This document shows, piece by piece, positions 1 through 8,460 of a DNA stretch of 64,000 nucleotides (the stretch's first letter is position 1; the number at the start of each line of letters is the position of its first letter). The notes under the pieces were generated by a model, which did not search any database, had not been told where the DNA came from, and saw only the letters and a program-made list of their open reading frames with translations. Location: the NCBI GenBank assembly GCA_016704445.1, contig JADJAE010000001.1, forward strand, positions 124,001 through 188,000, read 5' to 3'. Source of the stretch: Deltaproteobacteria bacterium. GTDB lineage: Bacteria; Myxococcota_A; Polyangia; Polyangiales; Ga0077539. Made by a program: the position numbers and the translations under genes.

Positions 1-105
1 GCGGCGGCGCTCCCGAGCTGGGGGGTGCTGGCGGTGGTGGCGGCGACGGTGGCGACGCTGGGCGGCGAGGCCCTGGTGCTGCGCGCTCGCATGGGAGGCG
101 CGTGA
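1..105 (+). CDS. C-terminal end of an unidentified membrane protein (partial)
   Basis: An open frame enters from the left edge and stops at 103-105. The 34 visible residues are mostly Ala, Val and Leu and form one probable membrane segment, followed by a short basic end (LRARMGGA). The family cannot be named from this tail. The stop codon overlaps the start of the MutT gene in a TGATG arrangement, so the two are probably translationally coupled and co-transcribed. Confidence 0.5.
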   Translation, partial: AAALPSWGVLAVVAATVATLGGEALVLRARMGGA

Positions 106-506
106 TGGCTGGACCGGTCGTGGTGGCGGCGGCGGTGGTGATCGAGGGCGACCGGGTGCTGCTGACGCAGCGGCCGAGCGGGACGCACCTCGCGGGCGCG
201 TGGGAGTTTCCCGGCGGCAAGCTGGAGCAGGACGAGAGCCCGCAGGCGGCGCTGGTGCGGGAGCTCCGTGAAGAGCTCGGGGTGGAGTCCGAGGTGGGCG
301 AGGTGCTCGACGTGACGTGGTGGCGGTACCCGATGAAGAGCGTGCTGCTGCTCTTCTATCGGGCGCGCATCACCGGCGGGGTGATCACCCACCTCGGCGT
401 GGCGGACCACGTCTGGGCCCGCCGGGAGGAGCTCGACGGGTACGCCTTCCCCGAGGCGGACGAGGCCGTGCTGGGGAAGATCAGGGCGCTGCTGGGAGGC
501 GGGTGA
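105..506 (+). CDS. mutT: NUDIX hydrolase, MutT-type (8-oxo-dGTP diphosphatase)
   Basis: A small NUDIX pyrophosphohydrolase of 133 residues. The Nudix box is clear at about residues 36-58: GGKLEQDE, then a run ending RELREELGV, which fits the G-x5-E-x7-REUXEEXGU consensus for Mg2+ binding. The opening VVVAAAVVIEGDRVLLTQRP and the later VWARREELDGYAFPEAD are typical of MutT, which hydrolyses oxidised GTP/dGTP to prevent mutations. An alternative GTG start lies one codon upstream at 102. I prefer the ATG because it overlaps the stop codon of the preceding gene. Other Nudix substrates are possible; the length and flanking motifs favour MutT over ADP-sugar hydrolases. Confidence 0.88.
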   Translation: MAGPVVVAAAVVIEGDRVLLTQRPSGTHLAGAWEFPGGKLEQDESPQAALVRELREELGVESEVGEVLDVTWWRYPMKSVLLLFYRARITGGVITHLGVADHVWARREELDGYAFPEADEAVLGKIRALLGGG

Positions 507-522
507 GTCGGCGGGGGGGCGA

Positions 523-996
523 TCAGGTGAAGATGATCTGCGCGCCTTCGGCGAGGTCGTAGAAGTCCCCGGCGGTGATGACGTCCTTCACCTGCGGGAG
601 GAGGTCTTCGCGGGTGCGCTTGAACATCTTCATCGCGAGCTCGCAGGCGTAGAGCTCGGCCCCCGACTCATCGAGGATCTGGAGCATCTCCTTCACCGTC
701 GGCAGGTCGAGCTCGGTCATCTGCTTCTTCATCATCGACGCGGCGAGCGTCTCCATCCCGGGCAGTCCGCCGAGGATGGTGGGCATGCCCGAGGCCGCGT
801 TGCCCGCGAGGTTGACGTGCAGGTGGTCGACCTTGCTGGTGGTGATCGCGTCGAGCCCCCAGAAGGTGAAGAACACGAACGCGTCGATGCCCGACTGGCG
901 CGCGGCGTTGCCGAGGATGAGCGCGGGGTACACCTCGTCGAGGCCCCCGTGCGAGCAGATGATCGCGACCTTGCGCTTGTTGATGGCCGTTTCCAT
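523..996 (-). CDS. DsrE/DsrF/DrsH-like (peroxiredoxin-family) sulfur-relay protein
   Basis: A 157-residue protein with the DsrE-like fold: an N-terminal strand KVAIICSHGGLDEVYPAL, a FVFFTFWGLDA segment, and a conserved Cys in the helix start YACELAMKMF near residue 115. Such proteins carry persulfide sulfur or bind sulfur-relay partners in the cytoplasm. It is the last gene of a three-gene operon, 15 bases after the DUF1641-TusE gene and downstream of sulfide:quinone reductase. That context makes a role in handling SQR-derived persulfide likely. DsrE-like proteins of this COG2210-type group are often annotated only as peroxiredoxin family protein; the exact acceptor is unknown. Confidence 0.8.
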   Translation of the reverse strand: METAINKRKVAIICSHGGLDEVYPALILGNAARQSGIDAFVFFTFWGLDAITTSKVDHLHVNLAGNAASGMPTILGGLPGMETLAASMMKKQMTELDLPTVKEMLQILDESGAELYACELAMKMFKRTREDLLPQVKDVITAGDFYDLAEGAQIIFT

Positions 997-1011
997 GACT
1001 TAGGTCTCTCC

Positions 1012-1998
1012 TCAGATGCAGCCCGCGGGCTTCGGAATCCCGGCGATCCGGGCGATGGTGCGCGCCGGCGCCTTGGGGAACAGGGTGTAGAGGTCCTTCG
1101 TCGCGAGGCTGGTGCCCTGCGTGATCCTTCGGATGTTGGGCGAGGCGTTGGTCGCCACGAAGTCAGCGCGCGCGAAGCGCACCACCGCCCAGCGCGCCTC
1201 GTCGAGCTCGACGCCCTGCACCGCCGCGACCTTCACGGCGATCTCCTCGGTCCACACCTTCGGGTCGACGAGGTGTCCGTCGGCGCCGAAGGCCACGCCG
1301 TCGATCACCGCCGCGACCTCGCGGGGCTTGCTCGACGGCACCGCGCAGGCCGGGGGGGGCCCGAGGTTGGCAGGCGCCACCGCACGAGGAGCCACGGAGG
1401 GAGGGAGCTGCCGCTCGACGCCGAGGGCCTTCTTCTTCCGGGGGCCGAGCACCCCGGCGAGCTTCGCCTTCTTCTCGTCCGCCGCGCTCGGCCGGTGCTC
1501 GTCGCGGACGGCGCGGGCGGCCCGGCCCACGTGCCGCATCACGTCCATCATCACGGCCATGCCCTTCTGCACGTCGTCGTCGCGGGTCGCGCGCACCATG
1601 CCGAGCAGCCCGAGGGGCTCGGCCTGGTCGGACTTCTCCAGCACCTCCGAGGCCTGCGAGGCGATCTCGAGGACGTTGGGCTGCGTGAGCGCGCGCACCG
1701 TCTGCAGGATGCCCACGACCGCGTCGCCGAGCTGGCGCACGTCCTCCGGCGCGAAGCCGGTGATCACCCGATCGGCGATGCCGAGCGCCTCCCGGCCGAA
1801 GGCGAAGTAGCCCTTCTTGTCGAGCTCATCGAGCCGCGTCGTGGCGGTGCCCATCACGTCCCGGAGGATCGGGGTCATCTCGCTGAAGAGCTCGTCGGAC
1901 TTCTTCTGCCGGTCCACGATCTGGTCGAGGCGAGCGTCGATCGCATCGAGCCGCGCCAGCACCTGCGCGATGGCCTTGTTGGTGTCGGTCGTGTCCAT
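1012..1998 (-). CDS. DUF1641 - TusE/DsrC fusion protein
   Basis: A 328-residue two-domain protein. Residues about 1-150 have the DUF1641 pattern: an N-terminal helical region RLDAIDARLDQIVDRQKKSDE and a central part with LGDAVVGILQTVRALTQP. A charged Pro/Ala linker spans about 160-225. The C-terminal ~100 residues match TusE/DsrC, with VWTEEIAVKVAA, LDEARWAVVRFARADF, TNASPNIRRI and the ending FPKAPARTIARIAGIPKPAGCI. The penultimate Cys is the sulfur-carrying residue of this family. The second DsrC cysteine, eleven residues upstream, is Ala here, so the domain is TusE-like. Only 3 bases separate it from the upstream SQR gene. The fusion physically links DUF1641, which often neighbours SQR, to a sulfur carrier. 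Confidence 0.82.
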   Translation of the reverse strand: MDTTDTNKAIAQVLARLDAIDARLDQIVDRQKKSDELFSEMTPILRDVMGTATTRLDELDKKGYFAFGREALGIADRVITGFAPEDVRQLGDAVVGILQTVRALTQPNVLEIASQASEVLEKSDQAEPLGLLGMVRATRDDDVQKGMAVMMDVMRHVGRAARAVRDEHRPSAADEKKAKLAGVLGPRKKKALGVERQLPPSVAPRAVAPANLGPPPACAVPSSKPREVAAVIDGVAFGADGHLVDPKVWTEEIAVKVAAVQGVELDEARWAVVRFARADFVATNASPNIRRITQGTSLATKDLYTLFPKAPARTIARIAGIPKPAGCI

Positions 1999-2001
1999 GG
2001 T

Positions 2002-3231
2002 TCAGCTCCACTTCCCGGCGAGCAGCATGCGGTGGTCGAGGGGCAGCTCCTTCCCTTCGAGCAGGACGTTCCAGTAGACCCACTTGAACGCGAGCTTGCC
2101 CCAGTGGTTGGTGGCGCTCTCCTCCAGCAGCGTGAAGGGCCCGACGCCGGGGAGCGGAAAGCGCCCGGGCAGCGGCTCGGTCTCGTAGTTGAAGTCGATG
2201 AGCATCGCCTTGCCGTAGCCGGTCTCGATGAAGCAGTTGGCGTGGCCGTCGAAGGTCGCGGCGAGCTCCCGGCCGCCGATGAAGCGCAGCACGTTCTCGA
2301 AGAGCACCTCGGACTGGAAGTGCGCGACCGCGCCGGCCTTCGACGCGGGCAGGCTGGTCGCGTCGCCGAGCGCGAACACGTTGGCGAAGGTCGGGCTCTG
2401 CAGCGTGTGCTTGCCGACCGGGAGCCATCCCCCAGCGTCGCCCATGCCGCTCCGGGTGATCGCCTCCGCGCCGCCGTGCACGGGGATCGACACCAGCAGG
2501 TCGTAGTTGGTCTCGCGGCCGTCGTAGGAGCGCAGCACGCGCTTCTCCCCGTCGACCTCGGAGACGGCGAAATCGCCGAGCACGTTGATGCCGCGGCGGG
2601 TGAGCATGTCGCCGAGGGCGGCCGAGGCGCGGGGCTTGGTGAACGCGCCCTCGAGGGGGGTGGCGTAGGCGATCTCGACCTTGTCGCGAATGCCCCTCTG
2701 CGTGAAGTACGCCTCCGCCAGGAAGAGGAACTCCAGCGGCGCCACAGGGCACTTGATGGGCATCTCGGCGACGTTGAGCACGACGCGCCCGCCCTTGAAG
2801 TCCTCGAGCGCGTTGCGCAGCGCGAGCGCCCCTTCGAGCGTGTAGAAGTCGAAGGCCGTCTCCTTCCAGCCGACGCCGGTGAGCCCCTGGGTCTGCTCCG
2901 GCAGGATGCGGCTGCCCGTCGCGACGATGAGCACGTCGTAGGGGAGCGCGACCCCGCCCTGCATCACGACCCTGTTCTCGTCCGGCGCGATGCGGTCGAT
3001 CTCGCCGAGGCGCAGCTCGATGCGAGGGTCGAGCAGGTTCTTGCGGCGCTTGACGATGTCCTCCTCGCGGTACTGACCGAAGGGGAGAAACAACAGCCCG
3101 GGCTGGTAGATGTGGACGTCGTCCCGGTCGACGACGGTGACGCGCCACCCGTCTTCGGGCAGCGCCCGAGCGAGCTTGTTGGCCATCATCGTCCCGCCGG
3201 TTCCGGCCCCAAGGATCACGATTCGCTTCAT
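2002..3231 (-). CDS. sqr: Sulfide:quinone oxidoreductase (FAD-dependent)
   Basis: A 409-residue flavoprotein of the SQR/flavocytochrome c reductase family. It oxidises sulfide to polysulfide or persulfide and passes electrons to the membrane quinone pool. The N-terminal FAD loop is VILGAGTGGTMMANKLA; ATG motif VATGSRILP and GDAT motif ALGDATSLP follow. Redox cysteines sit at about residue 160 (PIKCPVAP) and 332 (ANCFIETGYGK); the latter matches the conserved C-terminal SQR cysteine. I chose the ATG at 3231, preceded by a GAGG ribosome site, over upstream starts because the flavin fold begins there. It is the first gene of the operon with DUF1641-TusE and DsrE. A related NADH dehydrogenase is less likely given the cysteines. 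Confidence 0.88.
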   Translation of the reverse strand: MKRIVILGAGTGGTMMANKLARALPEDGWRVTVVDRDDVHIYQPGLLFLPFGQYREEDIVKRRKNLLDPRIELRLGEIDRIAPDENRVVMQGGVALPYDVLIVATGSRILPEQTQGLTGVGWKETAFDFYTLEGALALRNALEDFKGGRVVLNVAEMPIKCPVAPLEFLFLAEAYFTQRGIRDKVEIAYATPLEGAFTKPRASAALGDMLTRRGINVLGDFAVSEVDGEKRVLRSYDGRETNYDLLVSIPVHGGAEAITRSGMGDAGGWLPVGKHTLQSPTFANVFALGDATSLPASKAGAVAHFQSEVLFENVLRFIGGRELAATFDGHANCFIETGYGKAMLIDFNYETEPLPGRFPLPGVGPFTLLEESATNHWGKLAFKWVYWNVLLEGKELPLDHRMLLAGKWS

Positions 3232-3370
3232 GTCATCTGCCTCGCTGAAGGTCCGTACTCGACCCCTTTGAGCAACCACCGAGCCACTCGAAACATCGCG
3301 CCAGGTCGTGGGTCCGCGATGGTCAGGGCGAATATCTTGCGCGCGTCGGTGCAAGAGCACCGGCGCGGGG

Positions 3371-4195
3371 TCAGAAGACGTAGTGCATGGCGACGCCGCT
3401 GTAGAAGCCGATGAGGGCGAAGCCCCCGTCGACGCGCACGTCGAAGTTGCGGTGCGGACGGAAGTGCAGCGCGAGGTGAGGGATCGAGAGCCACGGCACC
3501 ACCGGGGGGATGCTGCCGCTGGGGGAGGCGGTGAGCCGGGGCTCGGAGAAGCGGGTGCCGTCGGCGTTGACGTAGTGGTCGTTGGAGGCGTCGCAGTAGG
3601 CGGTGCGCCCGCGCTCGGCCTGGCTGCACTCCTGGTAGCCGCCGCCGGCGCTCGGGGTGACCTGCGTGCGGTAGAGGTCGCCGCCCACCGCGGAGATGCC
3701 GACGCCGGTGCCGTACTGGATCTCGAACCAGTCGTTGATGCGGCTCGACCAGAGGAAGAGCACGTTGGCGCTGAGGGTCCAGAGCTGGCTCTCGATGCGC
3801 TCGAGGGCGACGTCGTTCTCCGAGCGCCCGCGGATGAGCCCCACGTTGGGCTCAGGGGTCGCGAGGCTCGTGTACTGGAGGCCCACCACGAGGTCGAGCG
3901 ACCCCTTGCGGTAGACGTACTCGAGGCCCGGGGAGAAGGTCACCGGGCCCGACCAGTCGTTGGCCACGTGGGCGAAGAGGCCGACCATCCACGCCGGGGT
4001 GTTCCAGATCCAGAAGCGCGCGCCGAGGCTGTGCTCGACGTTGCGGCCGAAGCGCAGGGGCTCCGGGGCGACGGGCGCTCCTGCCGCAAGGGTGGGGCTC
4101 TGCACGACCCCGACGGCGGGCCCGGTCTGCGCGAGGGCGTTGGTGGACATCGACAGCGCGCCCGCGAAGGCGAGCGCCGCAACACGACCGTTCAT
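3371..4195 (-). CDS. Secreted/outer-membrane hypothetical protein
   Basis: A 274-residue protein with a Sec signal peptide (cleavage after ALA in STNALAQTGP). The mature part has alternating hydrophobic and polar residues and aromatic strand ends (for example FRPHRNFDVRVDGGFALIGFY), ending in the aromatic residues MHYVF. This suggests an outer-membrane beta-barrel-like protein. Two cysteines (EC, YC) sit in one loop. No specific family is recognised. It lies between the SQR operon and a HEAT-repeat protein, all on the same strand but with gaps of over 70 bases, so co-transcription is uncertain. Confidence 0.7.
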   Translation of the reverse strand: MNGRVAALAFAGALSMSTNALAQTGPAVGVVQSPTLAAGAPVAPEPLRFGRNVEHSLGARFWIWNTPAWMVGLFAHVANDWSGPVTFSPGLEYVYRKGSLDLVVGLQYTSLATPEPNVGLIRGRSENDVALERIESQLWTLSANVLFLWSSRINDWFEIQYGTGVGISAVGGDLYRTQVTPSAGGGYQECSQAERGRTAYCDASNDHYVNADGTRFSEPRLTASPSGSIPPVVPWLSIPHLALHFRPHRNFDVRVDGGFALIGFYSGVAMHYVF

Positions 4196-4269
4196 GAAGT
4201 TCTTCCTTCCGGCGACGAGCGCGCCGAACTGCCAGCGGCGCGGACTCTACACAAACGCTGCCGCGCGGA

Positions 4270-4830
4270 TCAATGCGTCGCGCGGACCGGCGCCGTCGAC
4301 TGCAGGGCGTCGGCGATGGTTCGCCGCACGGTCTCGTCCCGCTCCACCCGCAGCCGCTCGGTCAGCAGCGCGCGCGCGGCGGCGCCAGGCGAGCGGGCCA
4401 GCGACCAGGCGGCCCCGTCGCGCACCTCGACCCTCGGGTCGGCCAGGAAGCCCGCGGAGACCGAGAGGTCATCGAAGCCGATCACCAGCGCGTCGAGGGC
4501 CGCGCGCAGCAGGAAGAGCCCCTGCCCGGGGACGGTGGCGAGCGCCCGGAGGTAGTCGCGCACCGCGGTACGCTGGCTGAAATGCCGCAGCGCGAAGACC
4601 GCCCGCTGCCGCACGTGCGGGGCCGCGGCGGCGTCGTTGCCGATCGCCATCAGCGTTGCGGGAGCCTCCGGCCCCCAGGCGCGCACCGCGGCGTCGTCGG
4701 GGCCCTGCTCGAAGCCCGCGAGGTCGTGCTCCACCTGCGCGCGCGTCGACTGCTGCGCCGCCGCGGGACACGCGAGCACCCAGGCCGAGAGGAGCGCCAT
4801 CAGGACCGGGATTCGTCGTCGTGCGGCCAC
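4270..4830 (-). CDS. Periplasmic HEAT-repeat protein
   Basis: A 186-residue exported protein with a signal peptide (RRRIPVLMALLSAWVLACPAAA). Its remainder is alpha-helical with HEAT-like repeats: VRQRAVFALRHFSQ, DPRVEVRDGAAWSLARSPG and RDETVRRTIADALQS. Such proteins are usually scaffolds for protein contacts. The proposed start is GTG at 4830; an ATG at 4800 would shorten the n-region but still give a signal. The start lies only 20 bases from the divergent hydrolase start, so the two share a promoter region. Partner unknown. Confidence 0.68.
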   Translation of the reverse strand: MAARRRIPVLMALLSAWVLACPAAAQQSTRAQVEHDLAGFEQGPDDAAVRAWGPEAPATLMAIGNDAAAAPHVRQRAVFALRHFSQRTAVRDYLRALATVPGQGLFLLRAALDALVIGFDDLSVSAGFLADPRVEVRDGAAWSLARSPGAAARALLTERLRVERDETVRRTIADALQSTAPVRATH

Positions 4831-4850
4831 GACCGGTACACTTAGTCTGG

Positions 4851-5867
4851 ATGTCCCGCCGAGTCATCAGCGACGAGCCCGTGGAGGTGACCGAGGTCGT
4901 CGACCGCGGCCGCACCGCCCGCTTCGAAGAGACCGCCCTCACCCTCCCCGACGCGGGCTCGCTGGCCATGGTGCGCAAGCGCCTCGCGGGAGCGCAGGGC
5001 CCCGGGCCCACGCCGTTGCTGCTGGTCCATGGCTTCGGCCAGAACCTCCACGCATGGCACCTGTCGCAGCGCAGCCTGGTCAACCACCTGGCCGCCGAGG
5101 GCCATGACGTCTTCAGCCTCGACCTCCGCGGTCACGGCCGCTCCCGCGCTCAGGGAGCCCGCCCCGCCGCGGCCCTCCACCCCTACGTCGACGAGGACTT
5201 CCCCGCCGCCATGGACGCCATCGCCGAGCTCACCGGGCGGCCCCGCGTCGTGCTCGCCGGGCACAGCCTCGGGGGGATGCTCGCCTACGCCGCCACGGCC
5301 CGCAGCCCCGAGCGGGTGCAGGCGCTGGTCACCCTGGCCGCGCCGTACTTCTGGGGCCGCGGCGCGACGCTGGTGCACGCGCTCTCCCGCGGGGCGGCGC
5401 TGATCGGCCGCGGGGGCCGAGGGGAGACGGCCTTTCCGATGGGGGCCGTGCGCTCGTTGCTACGCGCGACGCAGCCGCTCTGGGACACCGGCTGGCTGCC
5501 GATGCCCATCCGGGCGTGGCACCCCGGGGGCTTCGAGCCCGACGTGCTGGCGGAGTACCTCGCCCGCTCCTTCGACCGCGCCTCCTTCGGAGAGCTCGCG
5601 CATCTCACCGACAGCAGCGACGACGACAGCGACCATTTCGCGCGGGACTTCGAGGGCTGCGACGTCCCGCTGCTGGTGGTGGCCGGGACCAACGACCACC
5701 TCGCCCGCCCCGACGCGGTGCGCCCTGCCTTCGAGCGCAGCAGCTCACGCGACCGCACCTTCGTCACCTTCCCCAGCGGCCATGGGGACCTCCTCCTGGG
5801 CCGCAAGGCCCCTCACCTCCTCTGGCCCACGCTGACCCGATGGCTGCACCGACGCACCTCTCCCTGA
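4851..5867 (+). CDS. Alpha/beta hydrolase
   Basis: A 338-residue alpha/beta-hydrolase-fold enzyme. The oxyanion region is LLLVHGFGQNLHAW, the nucleophile elbow is GHSLGGM (Ser at about residue 140), the acid is probably in GTNDHLARPDAV, and the catalytic His is in FPSGHGDLLLG near the C-terminus. The N-terminal 50 residues precede the core fold. The substrate cannot be told; esterase, lipase or haloalkane-type activity are all possible. I chose the ATG at 4851, as the longer upstream frame lacks coding character. The 3' end overlaps the next gene by 28 bases. Confidence 0.82.
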   Translation: MSRRVISDEPVEVTEVVDRGRTARFEETALTLPDAGSLAMVRKRLAGAQGPGPTPLLLVHGFGQNLHAWHLSQRSLVNHLAAEGHDVFSLDLRGHGRSRAQGARPAAALHPYVDEDFPAAMDAIAELTGRPRVVLAGHSLGGMLAYAATARSPERVQALVTLAAPYFWGRGATLVHALSRGAALIGRGGRGETAFPMGAVRSLLRATQPLWDTGWLPMPIRAWHPGGFEPDVLAEYLARSFDRASFGELAHLTDSSDDDSDHFARDFEGCDVPLLVVAGTNDHLARPDAVRPAFERSSSRDRTFVTFPSGHGDLLLGRKAPHLLWPTLTRWLHRRTSP

Positions 5868-6841
5868 GCCTCTTCCTCCTGGCCGCGGCCTCGCACGCCG
5901 ACCCGCTGGGTGACGCCCTGGTGGCGCGCTGCCGCCCCGACGGACGGCTGCTGCCCGCGGCCCGCGCGGCACTCGACCGCGAGGCCCCGGACGCCGACGC
6001 GCAGCGGGCGCGCACCGAGGCCGCGGGGATGTTCGCCCCGACGGTGCACACGGTGGTGCTGCCCTCGGCCGACCCCGAGGCGCTCGCCGCGGCGATCGAC
6101 CGCGCTCGCCACCCCGCGCTGCTCCCCCGCTGCGCCCTCGCCACGGACGGGGTCCGCGTCGCCCTCGCCCTCGCCCCGCGCGTCGTCGAGGTGCTCTCCG
6201 AGCGCTCCCACGGCGTGCTCACGGTGCGCGCGGCGCTGCCCCAATTCGTGATCGACGCCCGCCTCGCGGTCACCGATGCGGACGGCGCGGTGAGCGTCTT
6301 CGCCTTCGATGCCACGGCCTCGGTCTCGCTCCCTTCGACGCTCTCCCCGTCGACGCTGCAGGTCATCGCGACGCTGGGCGACGGACCGATCCCGCTGGCC
6401 ACCTGGCACCCGACGCCCTCGAGGCCCTCACCCCGCGATGCGCTCGCCGACCCGCGCGACCTGCTGGGGGCCATCAACCGGGAGCGAGCCCGCGCGGGCG
6501 TCCCGGCGCTGCGTCGCGACCCGCTGCTCGACGGGGTGGCCGCGGCGCACGCCCGCAACCTGGCGGCGCGCGGGGTGATCGCTCACCGGCCTACGCCCGA
6601 CGACGGTCCCATCGAGCGGCTCGAGCGGGCGCTGGTGAGGGCCGAGCGGGTGGCCGAGAACCTGGCGCGAGCGCAGACCCTGACGGACGCCCACGCCCGT
6701 TGGATGGGCTCGCCGTCGCACCGGGCGAACGCGCTCGATCCGGCGCTGGACGCGCTGGGCATCGGCGTCGCGGAGCGCGACGGTGAACTCTATGTGGTGG
6801 CGTTGTTCGCGACGCACCCGACGTTGAACGCCGGGCGCTGA
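5840..6841 (+). CDS. CAP-domain (SCP/PR1-like) secreted protein
   Basis: A 333-residue exported protein. The signal peptide covers about residues 1-20 (LSLSLFLLAAASHA). The C-terminal ~120 residues form a CAP domain: INRERARAGVPALRRDPLL, AAAHARNLAARGVIAH, then AENLARAQ and HARWMGSPSHRANALDP, with the domain histidines and ENL motif. CAP proteins are extracellular and bind lipids or act in cell-cell interactions; some lack known activity. The middle region (about 25-200) is unassigned and rich in beta-type sequence. It overlaps the hydrolase gene by 28 bases and is probably co-transcribed. Confidence 0.8.
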   Translation: MAAPTHLSLSLFLLAAASHADPLGDALVARCRPDGRLLPAARAALDREAPDADAQRARTEAAGMFAPTVHTVVLPSADPEALAAAIDRARHPALLPRCALATDGVRVALALAPRVVEVLSERSHGVLTVRAALPQFVIDARLAVTDADGAVSVFAFDATASVSLPSTLSPSTLQVIATLGDGPIPLATWHPTPSRPSPRDALADPRDLLGAINRERARAGVPALRRDPLLDGVAAAHARNLAARGVIAHRPTPDDGPIERLERALVRAERVAENLARAQTLTDAHARWMGSPSHRANALDPALDALGIGVAERDGELYVVALFATHPTLNAGR

Positions 6842-6865
6842 CGACGACTGGAGGAGAGGGGGAGA

Positions 6866-7144
6866 CTACTTGGCGGCGGTGGCGCTGAGCTTGTGCACAG
6901 CGGCGGCGAGGCGGGAGACACGGCGCGACGCGGTGCCGCGGACGAGGACGCCCTTGGAGACGGCGCTGTCGAGGGCCGAGATCGCCGGGGTGAGCGCGGC
7001 CTTGGCAGCGGTCGCGTCGCCCTTGGCGATGAGCTCACGAACGTTCTTCACCAGGGTACGAAACTCGCTGCGGACGCCGCGGTTGCGGTCGGTGCGCTTG
7101 ACGCGTTGACGGTTGCGCTTCTCGGCGGATGCATGATTGGCCAC
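6866..7144 (-). CDS. rpsT: 30S ribosomal protein S20
   Basis: A 92-residue basic protein with the S20 pattern: ANHASAEKRNRQRVKR at the start, then EFRTLVKNVRELIAKGD and a C-terminal KGVLVRGTASRRVSRLAAAVHKL. It binds 16S rRNA in the small subunit body. Translation starts at GTG (7144) behind a good ribosome site TTGGAGGA at about 7150-7157. It stands alone and is divergent from the membrane protein at 7331. Confidence 0.95.
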   Translation of the reverse strand: MANHASAEKRNRQRVKRTDRNRGVRSEFRTLVKNVRELIAKGDATAAKAALTPAISALDSAVSKGVLVRGTASRRVSRLAAAVHKLSATAAK

Positions 7145-7330
7145 GAGGAATCCTCCAAAACAGGTATCAGGGGCGCGGAACCTACTTGGTAATCCACGAG
7201 ACCGTCAAGGCTCCCCCCGCGACGAAGCATCGCCCCGGGAAAGCCCCCCAGGAATCAGCAAAGCCGACGGGAAGGGAACAAAGCGCCGCGGGCGTAGTCT
7301 GCACATCCATACGGAGGTCGTAGAGGCGCC

Positions 7331-8389
7331 ATGCGAAACACCCAGCTCCACGAGTCCCATCTCCTCGAAGCGGTCCGAAGGAAGATCCTCTCCAACGACC
7401 AGATGGAGCAGGTGCTCGCCCTCGCCCGCTCCTCCCCCGGCGGGGGCGCCGTCGCCGACGTGCGCTGGGCCACCGTGGTCCAGGGGCTCATCGCCGCCGC
7501 CGCGGTGATGGGCTCCGGCATCGGCATCCTCGCCGACACGAGCGACCACGGCGCCGACCTCAGCACCGCCGCGGGCTGCCTCGTGGGCCTCGCCGCCACG
7601 CTCGGCCTGGCGCACGTCCTCGACCGCTACTCCTGGGGGCGCGTCCCCGGGTCGATCCTCCGCTCGGGGGCCGCGGTGTGGTCCTTCGGGGTGGCGGTCG
7701 GGCTGCTCAGCACGGTGATCCCGCTGGAGCGCTTCCATCCCGGCGAGTATGGCGCCGAGTACCACCGCGGCTTCGAAGACTTCCGCTCTCGGCTCAACCT
7801 CGCCTTCGCCCTGTCGAGCGGCGTCTCCGCCCTCTTCGCCCTCGGGCTCTGGCGCTTCCGGCGCTGCGCCCCCGCGCTCGGCATCGCCGGGGCCCACGTG
7901 ATGATGGCCATCGCGATGCTCGCCACCTCCCCGTCCAGCCCCGCGTACTACAACGCCGACCAGCAGGCGCTGCTGGTGATGCTGGCCGGGGCGGCGATCT
8001 TCGCGGTGGCCACGGTGCTCGACCGGCTCTCCCGCGGACCCGTGGACGGCGCCTTCTGGCTCTACCCCGTGGCGATGTTTCCGATGGGCATCGCGGCGTT
8101 GACGCGCATCAACCGCCACGAGGGCGAGGTGCTCTTCTGGCTCCCGTTCGCGCTCGCCCTCGGCGCCGTCGCGTACGCCAACGGTCGGCGCTTCCCGCTG
8201 CTCTTCTCCGCCATGGCCGCGATGATCTTCCCTGCCTTCGCGATGGCCGAGCTGCACGCCCCCGCCGGGCTGGTCATCGGCACCCTGGGCGTCAGCGCCG
8301 TCGCCGTCGCCGTCGCGGTGCAGCTCGTCCGAGCCCGCGACCTCCGCGGCGTCGCCACGACGGACGAGGCCCGCTCCATCTGGAGCTGA
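7331..8389 (+). CDS. Polytopic membrane protein of unknown function
   Basis: A 352-residue protein with a cytoplasmic N-terminal helical segment (HLLEAVRRKILSNDQMEQVL) followed by about nine or ten hydrophobic segments, starting near residue 45. The general shape (short soluble head, then many short membrane helices) resembles DUF2157-type proteins, but the match is weak and I do not assign it. It lies 71 bases upstream of the glycogen debranching gene on the same strand; a functional link is not evident. Confidence 0.72.
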   Translation: MRNTQLHESHLLEAVRRKILSNDQMEQVLALARSSPGGGAVADVRWATVVQGLIAAAAVMGSGIGILADTSDHGADLSTAAGCLVGLAATLGLAHVLDRYSWGRVPGSILRSGAAVWSFGVAVGLLSTVIPLERFHPGEYGAEYHRGFEDFRSRLNLAFALSSGVSALFALGLWRFRRCAPALGIAGAHVMMAIAMLATSPSSPAYYNADQQALLVMLAGAAIFAVATVLDRLSRGPVDGAFWLYPVAMFPMGIAALTRINRHEGEVLFWLPFALALGAVAYANGRRFPLLFSAMAAMIFPAFAMAELHAPAGLVIGTLGVSAVAVAVAVQLVRARDLRGVATTDEARSIWS

Positions 8390-8460
8390 AGCCCTCAAGG
8401 CTCGACGCGCCCCCTTCAAAGGGCTCCCCACCCCGCGCGCATGGCCCTATCGTCGGGCGC

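Noticed and set aside
817..3414. Long open frame on the + strand opposite the sulfur operon
   Set aside because: Its protein is His/Arg/Val-rich with no domain, and it is the complement-frame shadow of three genes with clear families.
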